Below are positions 1 through 7,491 of a DNA stretch of 9,354 nucleotides, in pieces; positions within the stretch are counted from its first letter, which is position 1, and each line of letters opens with the position of its first letter. The translations under genes were made by a program, and so were the position numbers. The stretch lies in NCBI GenBank assembly GCA_039927975.1, contig JBDSTZ010000563.1, positions 1-9,354 on the forward strand, read 5' to 3'. The notes under the pieces are model-generated. The model saw only the letters and a list, made by a program, of their open reading frames with translations. It was not told the origin of the DNA and ran no database searches. Origin of the DNA: JBDSTZ01 sp039927975. GTDB lineage: Bacteria; Pseudomonadota; Gammaproteobacteria; Burkholderiales; Burkholderiaceae_D.

Positions 1-2599
1 CAGCCAGAACGGCGCGCCCGCGCCGCTGGCCGCGCCCACCGCCGCGCCCGAGCCGGCGCAGGCCGCAGCGGCGCAGGAGCCCGCAACCCTTGGCGAAATC
101 ACGGTCCACAGCCGCAACCGGCTCGAACGGCTGCAGGACGTGCCGCTGTCGGTCTCGGTCGTCACCGGCAAGGAGCTCGACCGCCTGCAAGCCACCGACA
201 TCAAATCGATCACCCAGCGCGCCGCCAACGTCTCGTGGAACCAAGGTAACCAGCGCACCGCCAGCCTGTCGATCCGCGGTATCGGCAAGCAGGGCCAGAC
301 CGAGGCGCAGGACCCGAGCGTCGGCCTGATCGTCGACGGCGTCAACTACGCCTACAACGCGCTGTCGTCGAGCTACGACTTCACCGACGTCGACGCGGTC
401 GAGGTCACGCGCGGGCCGCAAGGCACCCTGCTCGGCAAGAACACCAGCGTCGGCGTGGTCAACGTCAGCACGCGCCGGCCTTCCTTCACGCCGGACGCCT
501 CGTGGTCGCTCACGCTCGGCCAGCGCGACACGGTGCTGGGCCGCTTCTCGGCCGGCGGACCGATCGTCGACGACCTGCTGGCCTACCGCGCCACGCTCAG
601 CGTCAGCAAGGGCAACGGCGACATCGTCAACGCCTACAACCGCGACATCACCTACACCAACAAGGACCGCGTGTCGGGGCGCGTGCAATTCCTGCTCACG
701 CCGTCGTCGACCTTCAACGCCCGCATCGCGCTCGACGCCCAGCCGCGCGGCGGCGAAACCACCAACGGCCGCACCATCAACACGCCGACCCCGAACCGCT
801 ACGCCGACGGCAGCGTCAACACGCTCGGCACCGACCCGTCGGTGCGCCTGGCGCGGCGCTGGTTCACCCAGCAGAGCGGCTACAGCTACGCCGACAGCTT
901 CCTGTATGGCGGCGGCCAGAACGTCGTCAACAACGACAACCAGCGTCCGCTGGTCACCGGCAGCAACGGCGCCTCGGCGGAGCTGAACTGGGACCTTGGC
1001 AGCCATACCCTGACCTCGATCACCGCCTACAAGGACTACCACTTCAACGCCACCAACGACGAAGGCACGCCGTTCGATGTTTTCCGCAATTCGGGCGGCT
1101 TCTGGAACGACTACAAGCAGGTCAGCCAGGAATTGCGCATCAGTTCCCAGGCCGGCGGCACGGTCGACTACCAGGGCGGCATCTTCGTGATGAAGGTCCA
1201 CAACCAGGCCGATTACCGCCGCGAGTGGGCCAACGACGCCGGCGCCTGGTTCGCCAGCACCGCCCAGTACCACCGCCTGGACGCCGACAGCGCCGGCCGC
1301 TACCTGCTGCAAAATTCACTGGACCGCCTGTCGATGTCGTTCAACTCGCCGGCGGGGGTGCAGGACATCCACAACAAGAGCGCCGGCCTGTTCGCCCAGG
1401 CCAACTGGCACCTGTCGGAACCGCTCACCCTCACCACCGGCCTGCGCATCACGCGCGAGGACCGCCGCAATTCGGGCAGCACGGTGGTGCGCAACAGCGG
1501 CAACGCGCCCGAACTCAATCCGGTGGACGTCAACGGCGTCGCGCTGGGCGGCTTCTACAACGGCGGCGCGCTCGACCCGAACAACACGCCGGCCCAGCTG
1601 AGCCTCGCCGACCTGGTCGCCAACAAATACTTCGGCAAGGCCATCACCGCCACCCCGGGCGCCGCCTACGCCAGCCTGAGCGCCGCCCAGCTGGCCCAGG
1701 TGGCCGACGCCAAGGCGATCCGCGCCGCCCAGATCGGCGTGCTGTTCAAGCAGACCGACGCCGCGCCGTACAAGGCCAACCTGCCGTCATTCGTGCTGAG
1801 CCCTTCGTACAAGTTCAGCAAGGACCTGACCGCCTACGCCTCGTGGCAGTACGGCGAAAAGGCCGGCATCTCGCAGCTGACCAACGGCGTGTCGAACCTG
1901 GTGGCCAACGAGAAGACCAGCGCGTTCGAGGTCGGCGTCAAGTCGGCGCTGCTGAACCGCACGCTGCTGGTCAACGCCAACCTGTTCCTCATGAATATCA
2001 AAGACTACCAGCAGGCCGTGCGCGTGCTCGACGTCTACACCACGGGCTTGAATCACGACGGCCAGAACTACTACACCACCGCCACCGGCAACGTGCCGAA
2101 GGTGCAGGCGCGCGGCCTCGAATTCGACGGCGCCTACAGCGGTATCGAGAACCTCACGCTGCGCTTCGCCGGCGCCTGGACCGACGCCCGCTACAAGCAG
2201 TTCACCAACTCGGCCCAGCCGGTGGAAAACGCCTATGCCGGCGCGCCGGCTTATCGCGACGTCACTGGCCAGGCCCTGCCGGGCGCCTCGAAGGTGACCT
2301 TCAACGTCGGCGCCGACTATCGCCGGCCGGTATGGGCCAACAAGGAGTTCCACGCCAGCTTCAACACCGCCTACAACAGCCGCTACAACTCGGACAACTC
2401 GCTCTCTAACTACGGCTGGGTGGATGCGTCGAGCCTGACCGACCTGGCGATCGGCCTCGGTTCGCGCAGCGGATCGTTCGACGTCAGCCTGATCGCCAAG
2501 AACGTCTTCAAGAACGATACGCCGGTCCTGCGCACCTGGAACACCTATACGCCGGCGACCGCGCGCTGGTTCGGCGTGGCCGTCACCGGCAAGCTGTAA
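1..2599 (+). CDS. TonB-dependent outer-membrane receptor, 5' end missing
   Basis: Energised outer-membrane importer, driven by TonB-ExbBD, for a ligand that cannot be read from sequence. The reading frame is open from position 2 to the TAA at 2597-2599 (865 visible residues), so the true start and signal peptide lie upstream; the GTG at 140 is an internal valine codon, not the start. Counting from position 2, residues 1-30 are an Ala/Pro-rich mature N-terminus. EITV at 32-35 is a TonB-box candidate. The plug domain covers about 45-160 and contains the hallmark RGPQGTLLGKN at 137-147 and a VNVSTRRP exit. The rest is a beta-barrel with alternating aromatic strands, ending in ATARWFGVAVTGKL; the last residue is Leu rather than the usual Phe. 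An Ala-rich, helix-like stretch near residues 530-595 is probably a large extracellular loop. The family call is firm. The gene precedes an exported redox cluster, so it may import that cluster's substrate, but a hairpin and about 200 bases separate them. Confidence 0.95.
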   Translation, partial: SQNGAPAPLAAPTAAPEPAQAAAAQEPATLGEITVHSRNRLERLQDVPLSVSVVTGKELDRLQATDIKSITQRAANVSWNQGNQRTASLSIRGIGKQGQTEAQDPSVGLIVDGVNYAYNALSSSYDFTDVDAVEVTRGPQGTLLGKNTSVGVVNVSTRRPSFTPDASWSLTLGQRDTVLGRFSAGGPIVDDLLAYRATLSVSKGNGDIVNAYNRDITYTNKDRVSGRVQFLLTPSSTFNARIALDAQPRGGETTNGRTINTPTPNRYADGSVNTLGTDPSVRLARRWFTQQSGYSYADSFLYGGGQNVVNNDNQRPLVTGSNGASAELNWDLGSHTLTSITAYKDYHFNATNDEGTPFDVFRNSGGFWNDYKQVSQELRISSQAGGTVDYQGGIFVMKVHNQADYRREWANDAGAWFASTAQYHRLDADSAGRYLLQNSLDRLSMSFNSPAGVQDIHNKSAGLFAQANWHLSEPLTLTTGLRITREDRRNSGSTVVRNSGNAPELNPVDVNGVALGGFYNGGALDPNNTPAQLSLADLVANKYFGKAITATPGAAYASLSAAQLAQVADAKAIRAAQIGVLFKQTDAAPYKANLPSFVLSPSYKFSKDLTAYASWQYGEKAGISQLTNGVSNLVANEKTSAFEVGVKSALLNRTLLVNANLFLMNIKDYQQAVRVLDVYTTGLNHDGQNYYTTATGNVPKVQARGLEFDGAYSGIENLTLRFAGAWTDARYKQFTNSAQPVENAYAGAPAYRDVTGQALPGASKVTFNVGADYRRPVWANKEFHASFNTAYNSRYNSDNSLSNYGWVDASSLTDLAIGLGSRSGSFDVSLIAKNVFKNDTPVLRTWNTYTPATARWFGVAVTGKL

Positions 2600-2606
2600 G
2601 CGCTGC

Positions 2607-2630
2607 TGCGGGGGCATCAGTGCCCCCGCA
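2607..2630 (+). terminator. Hairpin after the receptor gene, probable terminator
   Basis: A perfect inverted repeat begins 8 bases after the receptor stop codon: GCGGGGGCA at 2608-2616 and TGCCCCCGC at 2621-2629, with a TCAG loop. A further T-A pair (2607/2630) makes a 10-bp stem. No T-run follows, so it is not a textbook intrinsic terminator. It could stop transcription inefficiently, need Rho, or protect the receptor mRNA 3' end. Confidence 0.6.
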
Positions 2631-2811
2631 ACCTGCTGCCATCCGCGCAGCGGGCGCCGCCGGCCCGGCGCGCCCCGCCGCGCACAAAACCCTTTAACAA
2701 CAAGTACTTAGGCGATACGACAGGACGTCGTTACAGCTGGCTTGATTGTTGATATGACCTTATACATTCCGTTCCGTTTCCACCCGCATCAGCGTTAGGA
2801 GTATGCCAACC
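2631..2811 (+). promoter_or_regulatory. Intergenic leader with probable operon promoter
   Basis: Between the receptor hairpin and the next start there is no supported gene. The first half (to about 2683) is extremely GC-rich and has a possible second stem, GGGCGC 2652-2657 with GCGCCC 2670-2675. From about 2684 the sequence becomes visibly AT-richer (ACAAAACCCTTTAACAAC onward), as expected for a promoter. A weak sigma70-like pair is TTGATT at 2742-2747 with TACATT at 2763-2768, but the spacer is only 15 bases, so the exact elements are uncertain. A short inverted repeat, ACGAC 2717-2721 and GTCGT 2727-2731, is an operator candidate. The composition shift is what I see; promoter function is inferred from gene layout. 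Confidence 0.4.
2797..2801 (+). promoter_or_regulatory. Shine-Dalgarno AGGAG that decides the DUF1549 gene start
   Basis: AGGAG lies only 1 base before an ATG at 2803 but 10 bases before an ATG at 2812. Ribosome spacing therefore favours 2812. The protein starting there opens with MKQK, a proper basic n-region for the signal peptide. Confidence 0.7.
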
Positions 2812-5130
2812 ATGAAACAGAAGACCATGTCGATCGCCGTCCTGATCGCGTTTTCCGCAGCACTCGCCTCGGCCGCCGACGACAAGATGGGCGCCGCCCC
2901 GCCTGAGGCGAAGGCGCCCGCCACTAGCGCCGCCAGCAAGGCCTGGGCCTACACCCCGGTGCAAGCCCAGGCCGCCCCGGCGGTCAAGCAAAAGGCCTGG
3001 GTACGCACGCCGGTCGATGCCTTTGTGTTGGCCAAGCTGGAGGAAAAAGGCCTCAAGCCCTCGCACGACACCGACCGCGCCACCTTCATCCGGCGCGCCA
3101 CGCTCGACACCACGGGCCTGTTGCCGACGCCGGAAGAAGTCGTCGCCTTCGTCGGCGACAAGTCGCCCGACGCCTACGAAAAGCTGGCCGACCGACTGCT
3201 GGCGTCGCCGCACTACGGCGAGCGCCAGGCGCGCCGCTGGCTCGACCTCGCGCGCTACGCCGACAGCGCCGGCTTCCAGAACGACCAGACCCGCCCGAAC
3301 AACTATCGCTACCGCGACTATGTGATCAACGCCTTCAACAGCGACAAGCCGTTCGACCGCTTCATCAAGGAGCAGATCGCCGGCGACGAGCTGTGGCCCG
3401 ACAAGCAGGAAGCCAAGGTCGCCACCGGCTTCCTGGCCGGCTACCCGGACAACTACAACTCGCGCGACCTGGTGCAGCGCAAGTACCAGATCGAAACCGA
3501 CATGACCGACCTGGTGGGCGAGACCTTCCTGGCCTCGACCATCGGTTGCGCGCGCTGCCACAACCACAAGGCCGACAAGGTCAGCCAGAAGGAGTACTTC
3601 CAGCTGCAGTCGTTCTTCGCCAACACCTCCTTCGAACACAACGTCAAGGCCGCCGAAGGGCCGGAGGAGATCGAATTCAAGAAGAAGCAGGAAGCCTATC
3701 GCGCCGCCACCAAGGATATCCGCGACCGCCAGAAAGCCATCCTCGACAAGTTCCGCGCGGCCGGCGACAAGTACTACCGCGAGCGCTATCTGACCGACAG
3801 CCGCGAAGCCGTGTTCAAGCCTGAAAAGGACTGGACGCCACTCGACCGCTGGGTCAACTTCCGCTACAAGTTTGTCAGCGGCGACCAGAATATCGTCGCC
3901 TACCTGCGCATGACGGCGGAAGAAAAGGCCAATGCCGACTACAGCGCGGCCAACGAACCGGTATGGGCCGAATACCAGAAGCTGACCAAGGAGCTGGCCA
4001 AGTTCGACAAGATCAAACCTGAACGCGGCAGCCTCAATTACAGCACCGCGACCGAGTTGGGCAAGGATTCGCCACCGACCTTCGTGCGTTTCGGCGGCGT
4101 CCACGAGAAGCCGCTTGAAGAAGTCAAGCCGGCCATCCCCGCGCTGTGGGCCGGCAACGCCAAGGTCGAGATCACCCCTACCGAGAAGTCGTCGGGCCGC
4201 CGCAGCGCGCTGGCCAACTGGCTGGCCAGCGCCGACAATCCGCTGACCGCGCGGGTGTTCGTCAACCGCGTCTGGAGCCAGTACTTCGACAAGGGCATCG
4301 TCTCGACGGTGGCCGACTTCGGCCGCGCCGGCCAGAAGCCAACCCACCCGGAACTGCTCGACTACCTGGCCGCCGATTTCGTCAAGAACGGCTGGAGCGT
4401 CAAGCACCTGCACAAGGAGATCCTGCTGTCGTCGGTGTACCGCCAGGCCTCCGATGAACGCGCCGACGTCGTCAAGCTCGATCCGGAAAACAAGCTGCTG
4501 GCGGTCTACCCGCGCAAGCGCCTCGAAGCCGAGGAAATCCGCGATTCGCTGCTCGCCGCCTCCGGTCAGCTGGAAGACAAGGTTGGCGGCCCGGCAGTGT
4601 TCCCGCCGATTCCGTCGAACCTCAACGCCGGCCCCTTGTGGATCGCCTCGAAGGACCCGCACGAGATCAACCGCCGCAGCGTGTACGTGTTCGTGCGCCG
4701 CAGTATCGCCTATCCGCTGACCCAGACCTTCGACCCGGCCGACCCGTCGGCGCCGCACCACAAGCGCAGCGTCACCACCACCCCGCTGCAGGCGCTGACC
4801 CTGTTCAACAGCGACGTCGTGTTCGGCTGGTCGCAGGCACTGGCGGGACGTGTGATCCGCGAAGCGAAGGACGACGACAACGCCCGCCTGGACCGCCTGT
4901 ACGAGGTGCTGTTCTCGCGCGACGCCACCAAGCAGGAGAAAACGGTGCTCAAGGACTTCCTCGCCAAGCAGGAGAAGCTCATCGAAAGCCGCAATGCCAA
5001 CGGCAAGTTCGCCGTCGCCGTGCCGATCGGTGCGACGCCAGACAAGAAGATCAATCCGGTCAAGGCGGCCGCCTTCGTCGACCTGGTCCACACGGTGGCC
5101 AACTCGAACGATTTCGCCTACAGGTTCTAA
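2812..5130 (+). CDS. DUF1549/DUF1553 (PSCyt2-PSD1) exported protein
   Basis: A 772-residue secreted protein of the family best known from Planctomycetes; its molecular function is not established. The start at 2812 is preferred over the ATG at 2803 because of AGGAG spacing. Residues 1-20 form a Sec signal peptide (MKQKTMSIAVLIAFSAALAS). DUF1549 spans about 63-275: WVRTPVDAFVLAKLEEKGL, then FIRRATLDTTGLLPTPEEV, then WLDLARYADSAGFQND. It ends around the CARCHNHK motif, C246-x-x-C249-H250, a potential covalent heme site conserved in this family. A charged, partly helical middle (about 280-455) follows. DUF1553 spans about 460-770, with NPLTARVFVNRVWSQYFDKGIV, the PRKRLEAEEIRDSLLAASG segment and the closing AFVDLVHTVANSNDFAYRF. 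The N-terminal PSCyt1 cytochrome domain of many planctomycete relatives is absent; separate cytochrome genes lie downstream. The DUF1501 gene follows after 51 bases, the usual partner arrangement. Domain assignment is strong; any enzymatic role is open. Confidence 0.92.
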   Translation: MKQKTMSIAVLIAFSAALASAADDKMGAAPPEAKAPATSAASKAWAYTPVQAQAAPAVKQKAWVRTPVDAFVLAKLEEKGLKPSHDTDRATFIRRATLDTTGLLPTPEEVVAFVGDKSPDAYEKLADRLLASPHYGERQARRWLDLARYADSAGFQNDQTRPNNYRYRDYVINAFNSDKPFDRFIKEQIAGDELWPDKQEAKVATGFLAGYPDNYNSRDLVQRKYQIETDMTDLVGETFLASTIGCARCHNHKADKVSQKEYFQLQSFFANTSFEHNVKAAEGPEEIEFKKKQEAYRAATKDIRDRQKAILDKFRAAGDKYYRERYLTDSREAVFKPEKDWTPLDRWVNFRYKFVSGDQNIVAYLRMTAEEKANADYSAANEPVWAEYQKLTKELAKFDKIKPERGSLNYSTATELGKDSPPTFVRFGGVHEKPLEEVKPAIPALWAGNAKVEITPTEKSSGRRSALANWLASADNPLTARVFVNRVWSQYFDKGIVSTVADFGRAGQKPTHPELLDYLAADFVKNGWSVKHLHKEILLSSVYRQASDERADVVKLDPENKLLAVYPRKRLEAEEIRDSLLAASGQLEDKVGGPAVFPPIPSNLNAGPLWIASKDPHEINRRSVYVFVRRSIAYPLTQTFDPADPSAPHHKRSVTTTPLQALTLFNSDVVFGWSQALAGRVIREAKDDDNARLDRLYEVLFSRDATKQEKTVLKDFLAKQEKLIESRNANGKFAVAVPIGATPDKKINPVKAAAFVDLVHTVANSNDFAYRF

Positions 5131-5181
5131 GTCGCGGTCCAACGTAGATACACCATTCACTCAACATCACTGGAAAACATC

Positions 5182-6651
5182 ATGAGTCACGATCACGATC
5201 ACAATCACACCCGCCGCGACTTCCTGCTCAAAGCCGCCTTCGGCGCCGGCGCCGGCATCGTCACCGGCCTGCTGCCGGGCGGTGGCGTGATCGCCACCGC
5301 CAGCGCGGCCGAACTGGCCGATTTTGCCGACCCGCTGGCGCCGAAAGCGCCGCACTTCCCGGCCAAGATCAAATCGGTCATCTGGCTGCACATGAACGGC
5401 GCGCCATCCACGCTCGACCTGTATGACTACAAGCCGGAACTGGAAAAACTGGCCGGCAAGGAGGCGCCGGCCTCGTTCCTGAAAGGGATCAAGACCAGCA
5501 CCCAGGGCGGCGTCGGCAAGCTGTTCGTCTCGGGCCGCACCTGGAAGCAGCACGGCCAGTCCGGCGCCTGGTTCTCCGACCTGCTGCCGAACCTGGCCAC
5601 CCAGGCCGACAAGATCGCCTTTATCAAGTCGAGCGTGACGATCGGCGCGACTCACGACATCTCCATCCTCAAGCTCAACACCGGCGACCTGAATCCGGGC
5701 CGGCCTTCGCTCGGTTCGTGGATCAGCTACGCGCTGGGCAGCGCCAATCCCGCCCTGCCCTCCTACGTGGTGCTCTACAGCGGCAACCGCGAGCCGCAGG
5801 GCGGCTCGGTCAACTGGAACTCGGGCTTCCTGCCGGCGGTCTATCAGGGCACGCCGTTCCGTCCGGGCGCCTCGCCGATCCTGTACCTGGAACGCCCGGA
5901 ACTGCGCAGCGCCGAACAACAGCGCTCCTCGCTCGACCTGCTCAAGCGCCTCAACACCCAGGGCGCCTCGCACTACCCGAACGACACTGAACTGCGGGCC
6001 CGCCTGCGCTCCTACGAACTGGCCGACCGCATGCAGACGGCCGCGCCGGAGGCGGTCGACCTGGCCAAGGAAACCGACGCGACCAAGGCCAGCTACGGCC
6101 TGAACGACGACGTCTCGAACACCTACGGCACCAGCCTGCTGCGCGCGCGCCGTCTGGTCGAACGCGGCGTGCGCTTCATCCAGGTGGTGTCGGGCGCGCC
6201 GAGCGGCCAGACCGAAGTGCTCAGCTGGGACGCCCACAATGATCTCAACGACAACCACACGCTCAACGCGCGCATGGTCGACAAGCCGATCGCCGGCCTG
6301 CTGGCCGACCTGAAGGAGCGCGGCCTGCTCGACACCACGCTGGTGGTGTGGACCTCGGAGTTCGGCCGCACCTCGTACGGCGAGAGCGGCAACGGGCGCG
6401 ATCACAACCCGTGGGGCTACACCCAGTGGATGGCGGGCGGCGGCATCAAGGCCGGCACCACCTACGGCGGCACCGACGAGATCGGCCTGCAAGTGGCCGA
6501 CAAGGAAACGGCGGTCGACACCTACGACCTGCACGCGACGGTGCTGAACCTGCTCGGCCTGGACCACCTGAAAACCACCTTCCTCAACAACGGCCGCTCG
6601 GAACGCCCGACGGTCGTCTACGGCAAAGTCATCAAAGACCTGCTGGCGTAG
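5182..6651 (+). CDS. DUF1501 family protein, Tat-exported
   Basis: A 489-residue periplasmic protein of the DUF1501 family, which belongs to the alkaline phosphatase/sulfatase superfamily; its substrate is unknown. The twin-arginine motif is T10-R-R-D-F-L-L-K17, followed by a Gly/Ala-rich hydrophobic stretch and an ASA-type cleavage site near residue 45. Tat export suggests folding or cofactor or metal loading in the cytoplasm. Conserved family blocks are HMNGAPSTLDLYDYKP from H70, SEFGRT with E393, GRDHNP at 405-410, and DLHAT with D449 and H451; the acidic and histidine residues fit a metal-binding active site. The n-region before RR is unusually His/Asp-rich (SHDHDHNH). The Shine-Dalgarno sequence is weak (TGGAAAA before the ATG), which suggests coupling to the gene before it. 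It sits directly after the DUF1549/DUF1553 gene, the standard planctomycete pairing, so the two probably act together. The family call is firm; hydrolase activity is inferred from the fold. Confidence 0.93.
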   Translation: MSHDHDHNHTRRDFLLKAAFGAGAGIVTGLLPGGGVIATASAAELADFADPLAPKAPHFPAKIKSVIWLHMNGAPSTLDLYDYKPELEKLAGKEAPASFLKGIKTSTQGGVGKLFVSGRTWKQHGQSGAWFSDLLPNLATQADKIAFIKSSVTIGATHDISILKLNTGDLNPGRPSLGSWISYALGSANPALPSYVVLYSGNREPQGGSVNWNSGFLPAVYQGTPFRPGASPILYLERPELRSAEQQRSSLDLLKRLNTQGASHYPNDTELRARLRSYELADRMQTAAPEAVDLAKETDATKASYGLNDDVSNTYGTSLLRARRLVERGVRFIQVVSGAPSGQTEVLSWDAHNDLNDNHTLNARMVDKPIAGLLADLKERGLLDTTLVVWTSEFGRTSYGESGNGRDHNPWGYTQWMAGGGIKAGTTYGGTDEIGLQVADKETAVDTYDLHATVLNLLGLDHLKTTFLNNGRSERPTVVYGKVIKDLLA

Positions 6652-6681
6652 TCACTCTTTTTTTTCACTTCAAGGACAAGC

Positions 6682-7095
6682 ATGAAACAGCAACTGCACC
6701 ACCTGGCACTCGCCGCCATCCTCGCCACCGGCGCTGCCTTCGCGCACGCCGCCGACATCAAGGTCAGCCTCAACGGCGCGGAAGAAACCGTGCCAGTGAC
6801 CACCAGCGCCACCGGCACGGGCGTAATCAGCATCGGCGCCGACAAGCGCGTGACCGGCAGCATCGCCACCAAGGACATCGAGGGCACCGCCGCCCATATC
6901 CACAACGCCCCGGCCGGCAAGAACGGACCGCCGGTGATCACGCTGGTCAAATCGGCCGACGGCGTATGGTCGGTGCCGGCCGGCGCGGCGCTCACCGACG
7001 AGCAGTACGCCAGCTACCAGGCCGGCAATCTGTACGTCAATGTCCACAGCGCGGCCAACAAGCCGGGCGAGATTCGCGGCCAGCTGCGGCCGTAA
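6682..7095 (+). CDS. CHRD-domain exported protein
   Basis: A 137-residue secreted protein with a single CHRD domain, named after chordin and found in many bacterial exported proteins of unknown function. AAGGA at 6672-6676 is 5 bases before the ATG. The Sec signal peptide ends at AFAHA (residues 18-22), giving a mature start of ADIKVSLNGAEET. The domain fills the mature chain: the L-x-G-x-EE-x-VPV opening, G-x-G alternation, AAHIHNAPAGKNGPPV in the middle, and the closing LYVNVHSAANKPGEIRGQL. The HIH and VNVH histidines are typical of the family. It lies 30 bases after the DUF1501 stop and 12 bases before the next cytochrome, consistent with one operon. The role could be structural or binding; there is no catalytic evidence. 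Confidence 0.9.
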   Translation: MKQQLHHLALAAILATGAAFAHAADIKVSLNGAEETVPVTTSATGTGVISIGADKRVTGSIATKDIEGTAAHIHNAPAGKNGPPVITLVKSADGVWSVPAGAALTDEQYASYQAGNLYVNVHSAANKPGEIRGQLRP

Positions 7096-7107
7096 TACCG
7101 AGGGCAT

Positions 7108-7488
7108 ATGCGTAAAGTATTTTTGCTGCTCGCGCTGTCGGCGATGTTCACCACCGGGGTCCGTTCGGCTGAAACCGAAATGAGTGTCGACTTGATGCAG
7201 TCGATCGAGGACACCAACAAGAGCCTGGCCTCGAACATCGCCCTCGCCAACAAGCAGGCGGCAACCACCGACGCGCGCGAACTGACGCAAATGTTCGCGC
7301 AGGTTGAGGCGCACTTCACCGGCAAGGGTGACGCCGTCAACGCGGTCGACCTGGCCCGCCAGAGCAAGGACCTGTCGGCCAATATCGTCAAGCTGGTGGC
7401 GGCCAACGACTTCACGGCCGCCACCGACGCCTCGACCGCGCTGTCGCGCACTTGCCGCACCTGCCACACGTTCTACAAGAAGGAGTAG
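7108..7488 (+). CDS. Small C-terminal-heme cytochrome, c'/b562-like
   Basis: A 126-residue exported mono-heme c-type cytochrome. The Sec signal is MRKVFLLLALSAMFTTGVRSA. The mature chain of about 105 residues is predicted almost all-helical and ends with C116-R-T-C119-H120 followed by TFYKKE. A CxxCH at the extreme C-terminus of a helical domain is the layout of the cytochrome c'/c556 family. The size and the end also resemble cytochrome b562, whose last helix carries the heme His just before a basic terminus. M30, in VDLMQSIEDTN, sits where b562 has its Met ligand, so a low-spin Met/His heme is plausible. GAGGG at 7100-7104 precedes the ATG closely. Its last codons supply the Shine-Dalgarno sequence for the next cytochrome, and the TAG is followed in the same frame by that gene. 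The likely role is periplasmic electron carrier for the cluster. Confidence 0.85.
   Translation: MRKVFLLLALSAMFTTGVRSAETEMSVDLMQSIEDTNKSLASNIALANKQAATTDARELTQMFAQVEAHFTGKGDAVNAVDLARQSKDLSANIVKLVAANDFTAATDASTALSRTCRTCHTFYKKE
7480..7485 (+). promoter_or_regulatory. Shine-Dalgarno AAGGAG pointing to an ATT start
   Basis: AAGGAG forms part of the last Lys-Glu codons of the upstream cytochrome gene. It is 6 bases before ATT at 7492 and 66 bases before the first in-frame ATG at 7552, so it can only serve a start at or very near 7492. Confidence 0.7.
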
Positions 7489-7491
7489 CGC

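Noticed and set aside
140..142. GTG as the receptor start codon
   Set aside because: The frame is open to the window edge, and the residues before it contain the TonB-box candidate and plug entry, so this GTG codes an internal Val.
502..2409. 635-codon + frame inside the receptor gene
   Set aside because: The product is Arg/Gln/Pro-rich with no domain; it is an out-of-frame shadow of the receptor gene.
2731..5160. 809-codon open frame on the - strand over the DUF1549/DUF1553 gene
   Set aside because: It mirrors the real gene. Its product is a low-complexity Val/Gly/Arg/Ala chain with no recognisable domain, typical of antisense frames in GC-rich DNA.
5167..6567. 466-codon open frame on the - strand over the DUF1501 gene
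   Set aside because: Same antisense effect; the + strand frame carries the Tat signal and conserved DUF1501 blocks, and this one carries none.
6656..6665. Eight-T run after the DUF1501 gene as an intrinsic terminator
   Set aside because: No stable hairpin precedes the T-run, and the CHRD gene with its own ribosome site starts 17 bases later, so an operon continuation is more likely.
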